DNA of 10,600 nucleotides from DMER64 sp964600385 (GTDB lineage: Bacteria > Bacteroidota > Bacteroidia > Bacteroidales > UBA932), in the NCBI GenBank assembly GCA_964600385.1, contig CAZRJC010000043.1, positions 1-10,600 of the forward strand. Reading direction: 5' to 3'. A program made the position numbers and the translations under genes. A model generated the notes under the pieces. The model did no database searches, was not told the origin of the DNA, and worked only from the letters and a program-made list of their open reading frames with translations. This document shows, piece after piece, positions 5,619-10,600 of the stretch (positions are counted from its first letter, which is position 1; each line of letters opens with the position of its first letter).

Positions 5619-6497
5619 ATGTCAACAATAATCAATGAATCTACACGGGTAGTCGTACAGGGAATCACGGGAAGGGAAGGCAGTTTTCATACAAGACAAT
5701 GTATCGTTTCGGGCATTAATATAGTAGCTGGTGTATCTCCCGGTAAAGGCGGAGAAAAATTCGACGGAAATATTCCGGTATATAACACCGTCACCCAAGC
5801 AGTAGAAGAGAATGGGGCTAATACTGCACTTGTTTTTGTTCCGGCCGTATATGCCGGAGATGCCATGCTTGAATCTATCTTTGCCGGCATAAAAACGATT
5901 ATTTGCATTACGGAGGGGATTCCAGTTCATGCCATGTTGAAAGTGAAACGGATTGCCAACACGTTTAATACATTGATCATTGGACCTAACTGTCCGGGCA
6001 TTATCGTTCCGGGAACAGGAAAACTGGGGATCATGCCTGCCCAGATCTTCAGCAGAGGCCACGTGGGAATGATATCCAGAAGCGGCACACTACTTTACGA
6101 AGCGGCTGACCAGATATGCAGACGCGGACTGGGTATATCTACTGCCGTTGGCATAGGTGGTGATCCAATTATTGGTTCAGATTATATTTATTGGCTGGAA
6201 CAATTCGGGCAGGACCCCAATACCCGGGCCATAGTTATGATTGGTGAAATAGGTGGAGACATGGAGGAACGTGCAGCATCTTTCGCCAAAGCACATATTT
6301 CCAAACCTGTTTTTGCCTTCATTGCCGGAAGGTCCGCCCCTGAGGGAAAAAGGATGGGACATGCTGGAGCCATTATAACGGGATCTGCCGGGACTGTAGC
6401 CTCAAAAGAAGCCGCTTTTGAACAGGCAGGCATCCGGGTTATCCGGAATCTCGCCCTCATTGGCCAAACCGTTTCAGATAATTTACCATTGGAATGA
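5619..6497 (+). CDS. sucD: Succinyl-CoA synthetase (ADP-forming), alpha subunit
   Basis: 292 residues, normal length. The alpha subunit binds CoA and carries the histidine that is phosphorylated during catalysis. The CoA-binding Rossmann domain begins with VVVQGITGREGSFHTRQC (11-28) and continues through VSPGKGGEKFDGNIPVY (39-55). IGPNCPGIIVPG (121-132) and MISRSGTLLYEA (151-162) are family motifs. The phospho-histidine is His248 in KRMGHAGAI, and Glu210 in GEIGGDME matches the residue that stabilises it. All key residues are present, so the enzyme should be active. It follows sucC by 17 nt, and its stop TGA overlaps the nrdD start by 4 nt (ATGA at 6494-6497), implying translational coupling. 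Confidence 0.97.
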   Translation: MSTIINESTRVVVQGITGREGSFHTRQCIVSGINIVAGVSPGKGGEKFDGNIPVYNTVTQAVEENGANTALVFVPAVYAGDAMLESIFAGIKTIICITEGIPVHAMLKVKRIANTFNTLIIGPNCPGIIVPGTGKLGIMPAQIFSRGHVGMISRSGTLLYEAADQICRRGLGISTAVGIGGDPIIGSDYIYWLEQFGQDPNTRAIVMIGEIGGDMEERAASFAKAHISKPVFAFIAGRSAPEGKRMGHAGAIITGSAGTVASKEAAFEQAGIRVIRNLALIGQTVSDNLPLE

Positions 6498-8596
6498 ATT
6501 TAACTAATACTTACATTATAAAACGCGACGGGAAAAAAGAATTGTTTTCCATCGACAAAATCAAAAACGCCATCTCAAAAGCGTTCCTCTCGGCAGACAG
6601 CTTTGCTACTGCAGATATGCTTACCCGGATATTATCACGTGTTAATATCCACAACGGGATTTCCGTGGAAGAGATACAGAACCAGGTAGAAAACGCTCTT
6701 ATGGCTGAAAAGTATTACAAGGTTGCCAAAGCGTTCATTCTGTACCGTCAACAACACTACGAAGACCGAGAAATAAGAGACAAGGTCAGGTACCTGGTAG
6801 ATTATTTCCAGGCAGAAAATCCTGCATCGGGCAGTAAATACGACTCCAATGCCAACGTGGAAAACAAAAACATAGCCACACTCATCGGCGAACTTCCAAA
6901 ACCCGGATTTATCCGGCTGAACCGTCGCTTACTTACAGACCGGCTCAAAGACATGTACGGACAGGAAACCGCAGATAAATACCTGGAGTTCCTGACTCAT
7001 CATTTCATCTATAAAAACGACGAGACAAGTATGGCCAATTACTGCGCCAGTATTACAATGTATCCCTGGCTCATTGGCGGTACCAGATCTATCGGGGGTA
7101 ACTCCACACCTCCCGGCAATCTGAAGTCGTTCTGCGGAGGCTTTATCAATATGGTTTTTATTGTGTCAAGTATGCTTAGCGGAGCCTGCGCCACCCCGGA
7201 ATTTCTTATGTACCTGAATTATTTCATTGGGAAGGAATACGGAAATGATTACTATATGCATCCGGACCGTATTGTAGATCTTTCACTCAGGCAACGAAGC
7301 ATAGACAAAGTTATAACCGACTGCTTTGAACAGATTGTCTATTCAATTAATCAGCCTACAGGTGCCCGGAATTTTCAGGCCGTTTTCTGGAATATTTCAT
7401 ACTACGACAAATACTACTTCCAAAGTCTTTTTGAGCACTTTGTTTTTCCGGACGGGAGCGCTCCGGACTGGAATTCATTGAGTTGGCTTCAAAAACGATT
7501 CATGCAATGGTTTAATAGAGAAAGGACGCGTGCTGTGCTCACTTTTCCGGTGGAAACCATGGCTCTTCTCACAAAGAAAGGCGATGCAGCTGACAGTGAG
7601 TATGGCGATCTCACAGCTCAAATGTATGCCCGGGGTCATTCTTTTTTCACCTACATGAGCGACAGTGCTGACTCCCTAAGCAGTTGCTGCCGTCTTCGTA
7701 ATGAGATCCAGGACAACGGATTCAGTTACACTCTCGGAGCCGGGGGTGTTTCCACCGGCTCCAAGAGTGTTCTAACAATTAACCTCAACCGTTGTATTCA
7801 ACATGCCGTTTCCCGGGGAATCCCCTATATGTTCTTTCTAAGCGAAATCGTTGAACTGACACACAAAGTGCAAATAGCCTATAATGAAAATCTGAAAGAA
7901 CTACAGGCCAAAAAGATGTTGCCGCTTTTCGATGCAGGGTACATTAACATCAACCGCCAGTATCTGACCATCGGGGTTAACGGACTGGTAGAAGCGGCCG
8001 AGTTCCTCCAGATACCCATCAACGACAATCCTGCCTATAGTGCTTTTGTACAGGAAATACTGGGCCTCATTGAACAGTATAATAAACAATACCGGACTTC
8101 CTCGGTCATGTTCAACTGCGAGATGATACCGGCAGAAAATGTAGGCATTAAGCATGCCAAGTGGGACCGGGAAGACGGATACGCGGTCCCTCGGGATTGT
8201 TATAACAGCTACTTTTTTGCAGTAGAAGACGAATCGCTGAACATTCTGGATAAATTCCGTCTGCACGGGAAAAAATATATAGAACATCTTACCGGAGGCT
8301 CGGCACTTCATCTAAATCTTGCCGAACACTTATCCCAAGAGCAATACCGTCAATTACTGAGAGTTGCGGCACAGGAAGGTTGTAATTATTTCACATACAA
8401 TATTCCCAACACTATATGCAACGATTGCGGCCACATCGATAAAAGGTATCTTGGGGAATGTCCGTCTTGTCACAGCGCAAATGTCGATTATCTTACCCGT
8501 GTTATAGGGTATATGAAACGCATCAGCAATTTCTCCAAAGGACGGCAGCAGGAAGCCGCCAGGCGTGTTTATGATAATGTAACTAAATATGCTTAA
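6494..8596 (+). CDS. nrdD: Anaerobic (class III) ribonucleoside-triphosphate reductase
   Basis: 700 residues. This oxygen-sensitive glycyl-radical enzyme makes deoxyribonucleotides without cobalamin or oxygen. An N-terminal ATP-cone (about 5-95, beginning YIIKRDGKKELFSIDKIKNA) is the allosteric activity site. In the catalytic barrel, Cys184 in MANYCASITMYPW and Cys398/Cys399 in SLSSCCRLRNE are the likely thiyl-radical and partner cysteines. NCEMIPAENVG (541-551) is also a family motif. Near the C-terminus a zinc site is formed by Cys642, Cys645, Cys656 and Cys659 (CNDC and CPSC). The glycyl radical is at Gly672 in TRVIGYMKR. Both ends overlap neighbours: 4 nt with sucD and 8 nt with nrdG. The product is activated by NrdG. 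Its place under a cobalamin riboswitch fits a B12-independent enzyme needed when a B12-dependent class II reductase cannot work; whether such an enzyme exists here is not visible. Confidence 0.98.
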   Translation: MNLTNTYIIKRDGKKELFSIDKIKNAISKAFLSADSFATADMLTRILSRVNIHNGISVEEIQNQVENALMAEKYYKVAKAFILYRQQHYEDREIRDKVRYLVDYFQAENPASGSKYDSNANVENKNIATLIGELPKPGFIRLNRRLLTDRLKDMYGQETADKYLEFLTHHFIYKNDETSMANYCASITMYPWLIGGTRSIGGNSTPPGNLKSFCGGFINMVFIVSSMLSGACATPEFLMYLNYFIGKEYGNDYYMHPDRIVDLSLRQRSIDKVITDCFEQIVYSINQPTGARNFQAVFWNISYYDKYYFQSLFEHFVFPDGSAPDWNSLSWLQKRFMQWFNRERTRAVLTFPVETMALLTKKGDAADSEYGDLTAQMYARGHSFFTYMSDSADSLSSCCRLRNEIQDNGFSYTLGAGGVSTGSKSVLTINLNRCIQHAVSRGIPYMFFLSEIVELTHKVQIAYNENLKELQAKKMLPLFDAGYININRQYLTIGVNGLVEAAEFLQIPINDNPAYSAFVQEILGLIEQYNKQYRTSSVMFNCEMIPAENVGIKHAKWDREDGYAVPRDCYNSYFFAVEDESLNILDKFRLHGKKYIEHLTGGSALHLNLAEHLSQEQYRQLLRVAAQEGCNYFTYNIPNTICNDCGHIDKRYLGECPSCHSANVDYLTRVIGYMKRISNFSKGRQQEAARRVYDNVTKYA

Positions 8597-9146
8597 ATAC
8601 ACCGGTTTTGATATTGTTTTCCAGGAAATACCGGACGAGGTGACCCTGGCCGTCAATATTTCCAACTGTCCCCACAGATGTCCGGGTTGTCACAGCCCTT
8701 ACCTCTGGGAAGATACGGGAGACCCTCTCACTACCGAAGTGTTGTCAGACTGGCTGGCTCTTTACGGCAGGAAAATCACTTGCATTTGTTTTATGGGCGG
8801 AGACGCTTCCCGGGCCGAGGTGGCCGGGCTGGCCAAATACCTCGGCACACAGCAAATCGCCCCGGTGAAAACCGGTTGGTACTCCGGCGGATTCACCGTC
8901 CCCGAAGAGTTTCCCACAGAATGGTTCCATTACATCAAACTCGGGCCCTACCTTAAGGAAAAAGGTCCGCTCAACTCTCCCGGGACGAACCAACGGCTAT
9001 ACCGCAGGCGGGATCCAGCGAAAAAATCGCCGGACCCCGCCACCCAATCCTCGGCTTTCCAGAACTCCTCTGTTTTAGATCTTGAAGAATGGGAAGATAT
9101 TACCGGCCTGCTGCACCCGCAGGTCCCACATATTCCGCCTTGCTAA
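8589..9146 (+). CDS. nrdG: Anaerobic ribonucleotide reductase activase (radical SAM)
   Basis: 185 residues. NrdG uses a [4Fe-4S] cluster and S-adenosylmethionine to create the glycyl radical on NrdD. The cluster motif CPHRCPGC gives Cys27, Cys31 and Cys34. GYFDIVFQE-like start residues TGFDIVFQEIPDE (5-17), CFMGGD (67-72), GWYSGG (96-101) and YIKLGPY (115-121) match the family, as does LNSPGTNQRLYR (128-139). After Arg141 a polar stretch, about 142-161, separates the core from a tail VLDLEEWEDITGLLHP. From memory, Bacteroidota NrdG proteins end sooner, near a V-x-DIT segment, so this one seems to carry an insertion and a short extension. The start at 8589 overlaps nrdD by 8 nt. The last 15 codons overlap the opposite-strand membrane protein gene (9100-9146). 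It is the last gene of the riboswitch operon. Confidence 0.95.
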   Translation: MLKYTGFDIVFQEIPDEVTLAVNISNCPHRCPGCHSPYLWEDTGDPLTTEVLSDWLALYGRKITCICFMGGDASRAEVAGLAKYLGTQQIAPVKTGWYSGGFTVPEEFPTEWFHYIKLGPYLKEKGPLNSPGTNQRLYRRRDPAKKSPDPATQSSAFQNSSVLDLEEWEDITGLLHPQVPHIPPC

Positions 9147-9543
9147 AAGCCAGAATGGGATAAAAGACAATAGGCAGGAGCAAAAGCCCAATTGTGAAAT
9201 CCACTTTCTTTCCAAAGCTTTTTGCCAGCAGGTTAGTTCCCCAAATGTAGAAAATGAGATTAACAAACGGAATGCAAAGGAGTAAAAGCCACCACCAGGA
9301 TTTCCCTATGATCTGGAGCAACACAAGGAGATTATAAACAGGAATAAGAAGCGCCCAGCCTGGTTTCCCTGCTTTAGTGAAGATGGTCCATCCGGCCACA
9401 ATCTTTAATCCGGCTACCATCCACATTGTACTGAACATCATGGCAAAAAAGAAGAAAATTCCACCCAGTTCGGGAGCCCCAAAAGCGCCAAAGTCACAGG
9501 AGCCATAATCAAAGGCTCCCCAGTCACAAAGAAAACAATCCAT
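9100..9543 (-). CDS. DUF5684-like small integral membrane protein
   Basis: 147 residues. Four hydrophobic segments are visible at about 26-50, 63-80, 83-105 and 116-134, so this is an inner-membrane protein with no signal peptide. The block WTIFTKAGKPGWALLIPVYN (52-71), then WWWLLLLCIPFVNLIFYI (83-100) and LAKSFGKK (106-113), matches my memory of the DUF5684 family: K-AG-PGW, P-YN, P-N, and A-SFGK. Its function is unknown; family members often sit near signal peptidase genes, but none is seen here. The N-terminal 25 residues are rich in Cys, Asp, Gly and aromatics, with CDWGAF (6-11) and CDFGAF (16-21) as a near repeat. The 3' end overlaps nrdG tail-to-tail by 47 bp. Confidence 0.85.
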   Translation of the reverse strand: MDCFLCDWGAFDYGSCDFGAFGAPELGGIFFFFAMMFSTMWMVAGLKIVAGWTIFTKAGKPGWALLIPVYNLLVLLQIIGKSWWWLLLLCIPFVNLIFYIWGTNLLAKSFGKKVDFTIGLLLLPIVFYPILAFSKAEYVGPAGAAGR

Positions 9544-9601
9544 AATACTGTTTTATTTAAGAATTAATAAAAGGAGCACAACAGGGACAGTGACCAAGGT
9601 A

Positions 9602-9610
9602 CAAAATATA
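9602..9610 (-). promoter_or_regulatory. Weak candidate -7 box upstream of the DUF5684-like gene
   Basis: On the minus strand, TATATTTTG (9610-9602) resembles TAnnTTTG with one extra base in the spacer. It lies 58 nt before the start codon in the 90-bp gap after the lipoprotein gene. No -33 TTG stands at a good distance. The gene may instead be read through from the lipoprotein gene upstream, since I see no terminator between them. Confidence 0.25.
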
Positions 9611-9633
9611 TTAATTCAATGGATTATGTTATA

Positions 9634-10386
9634 TCATTTTGCATGTGAGAACACAAACTGATAATTCCAGACATTCTCGGGTGCATCATGGGAAGTCAGG
9701 ATCACCTTCATTTTTTTATCATTTATTTCCAGCACCTTCCAGGATGTTCCCATGATATGGCTGACAGGTCCCTTAAAGGTGATCACTACAGGATTATCAT
9801 CTGAAACAGGACTCATCTGACCACTTTGATCATTTCCGTTCATGGACCAGAAACCCTCACTCACAACACCCAGGTCCGTAATTACCTGATATCTTTTACC
9901 CGGCCGTGAAAATTTAAAAGATTCAGAGCGGTCAGTGGCGTGATGCATCCACTTTCCGTTGGAATCTTTCATATACACTGAGTCCCTGACCCATGATTCA
10001 TCCAAAGTTAACAATCCATACACGTTTCTTTTAAAAGTAACCTTAAGCGTATGGTCAGAAGATATATTAGGCAGAGGATAAGACGGGTAAGTATCAGATA
10101 TTTCTTGTGACCTGCCATCAACCCAAAGGCTGTCTATATCACAGCCCCAGTTGGGGACAAACTCAAAATAGAGGAAAACGCCTTCACTTATTTTTAATGT
10201 TTTTATCTGACCAAGAAAAAGAAAAAAACGTCCGTTCAAATGAACACTCCCATCGGGTCCTGCCTCAACCACAATGGTATATCGTGTAGGCGAGGTTTTG
10301 TTTTCTTTTTCACATCCTTGAAAAAAAATTACGCTCCCGAGAATCAAAACACAATTTAACAAGGTAAGAAGTCTTTTCATTTCCAT
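9634..10386 (-). CDS. Putative lipoprotein with an InlB-B-like repeat
   Basis: 250 residues from the ATG at 10386; the ATG at 10380 (MKRLLTLL) would be two residues shorter and is equally likely. The N-terminus is a lipoprotein signal ending FFQGC, so Cys25 should be lipidated. It is followed by charged EKEN, a composition like the Bacteroidota surface-export signal. Residues about 36-119 resemble the divergent InlB B-repeat/beta-grasp module common in bacterial surface proteins: YTIVVEAGPDGSVHLNG at the start, GCDIDSLWVDG in the middle, and NISSDHTLKVTFK at the end. The remaining 130 residues are beta-rich with repeated W and G, ending SWKVLEINDKKMKVILTSH, and resemble lipocalin-like lipoprotein tails; this part I cannot place. 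A perfect -7 box lies upstream at 10409-10416. Binding partner and function are unknown. Confidence 0.78.
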   Translation of the reverse strand: MEMKRLLTLLNCVLILGSVIFFQGCEKENKTSPTRYTIVVEAGPDGSVHLNGRFFLFLGQIKTLKISEGVFLYFEFVPNWGCDIDSLWVDGRSQEISDTYPSYPLPNISSDHTLKVTFKRNVYGLLTLDESWVRDSVYMKDSNGKWMHHATDRSESFKFSRPGKRYQVITDLGVVSEGFWSMNGNDQSGQMSPVSDDNPVVITFKGPVSHIMGTSWKVLEINDKKMKVILTSHDAPENVWNYQFVFSHAK

Positions 10387-10408
10387 ACGGTTTTAAACGT
10401 TTGATTTA

Positions 10409-10416
10409 CAAATATA
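10409..10416 (-). promoter_or_regulatory. Promoter -7 box of the lipoprotein gene
   Basis: On the minus strand TATATTTG (10416-10409) is a perfect TAnnTTTG box, 22 nt before the start codon at 10386. A TTTG at 10445-10442 could act as the -33 element, but a 25-nt spacer is too long for a standard promoter. Between the two lies the short inverted repeat AAGGG-TG-CCCTT (10426-10437), where a regulator could bind. Confidence 0.5.
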
Positions 10417-10477
10417 TGAAAAGGGAAGGGTGCCCTTGTCGCAAAATAGTCCAAAAAAATGAAAGGATAGCGCAAAA

Positions 10478-10600
10478 CTAGTTGCTGACGCCAACCGGGC
10501 AGTTCTCTGCATGGCAGCTACTCAGCCTGTACATCATTTCTTTAGCACGGTCAAGAACCATCACAAGATATTTAGAACGGGAAACGCCTCCCATTGGCTG
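10478..10600 (-). CDS. Unidentified protein, C-terminal 40 residues only
   Basis: An open frame enters from the right edge on the minus strand and runs 40 codons to a TAG stop at 10480-10478. The other two minus-strand frames hit stops within the first 40 bases. The peptide ends with DRAKEMMYRLSSCHAENCPV and then GVSN. The helix-like segment SKYLVMVLDRAKEMMYRL followed by C-H-x-x-x-C-P-V-G could be a metal-binding or redox tail, but I do not recognise the family. The start and most of the gene lie outside the window. The distance of 91 bp to the next gene and the promoter box between them suggest separate transcription. Confidence 0.45.
   Translation of the reverse strand, partial: QPMGGVSRSKYLVMVLDRAKEMMYRLSSCHAENCPVGVSN

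Noticed and set aside
8678..8956. A 92-codon alternative frame inside nrdG
   Set aside because: It is an out-of-frame shadow of the radical-SAM gene with no motif of its own.
9006..9146. A frameshift at the end of nrdG
   Set aside because: The odd tail could suggest one, but reading the other frames after TNQRLYR does not restore a clearly better family ending, and the in-frame tail still contains an EEWEDIT segment. It is kept as an insertion or extension.

Overview
The window looks like a chromosomal segment of an anaerobic or facultatively anaerobic member of the Bacteroidota, most likely order Bacteroidales. The signs are the acpP-fabF-rnc gene order, a BACON-like surface lipoprotein, promoter -7 boxes close to TAnnTTTG, start codons without clear Shine-Dalgarno sequences, a tRNA gene that does not encode CCA, and an oxygen-sensitive class III ribonucleotide reductase. 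No insertion sequence, CRISPR array, integrase or phage gene is visible, so this appears to be ordinary chromosome.

Layout. Positions 1-106 hold the 3' part of a tRNA-Lys(CTT) and a strong hairpin-plus-T-tract terminator. A secreted single-domain rhodanese (114-530, +) follows. It overlaps tail-to-tail, by 11 bp, the end of a minus-strand operon acpP (2750-2505), fabF (2487-1237), rnc (1233-520). That operon couples fatty-acid elongation to RNase III. Upstream of acpP lies a minus-strand BACON-like lipoprotein gene (4122-2860).

The most interesting part is 4124-9146. A 321-bp gap (4123-4443) carries a promoter -7 box and a cobalamin (B12) riboswitch on the plus strand (4181-4354). It reads straight into a tightly packed four-gene operon: sucC (4444-5601), sucD (5619-6497), nrdD (6494-8596) and nrdG (8589-9146). 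sucC/sucD encode ATP-forming succinyl-CoA synthetase. nrdD/nrdG encode the anaerobic, B12-independent ribonucleotide reductase and its radical-SAM activase. The nrdDG part fits a known logic: B12 riboswitches shut off B12-independent isoenzymes when the vitamin is present. Placing sucCD in the same unit suggests that succinyl-CoA synthetase is also a B12-independent backup. It would supply succinyl-CoA when the B12-dependent methylmalonyl-CoA mutase cycle, and CoA transfer from propionyl-CoA, cannot run. That metabolic reading is inference.

After nrdG come two minus-strand genes. A small DUF5684-like membrane protein (9543-9100) overlaps the end of nrdG by 47 bp tail-to-tail. A lipoprotein with an InlB-B-like repeat (10386-9634) has a perfect -7 box upstream. 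The right edge holds the last 40 codons of an unidentified minus-strand gene (stop at 10478).
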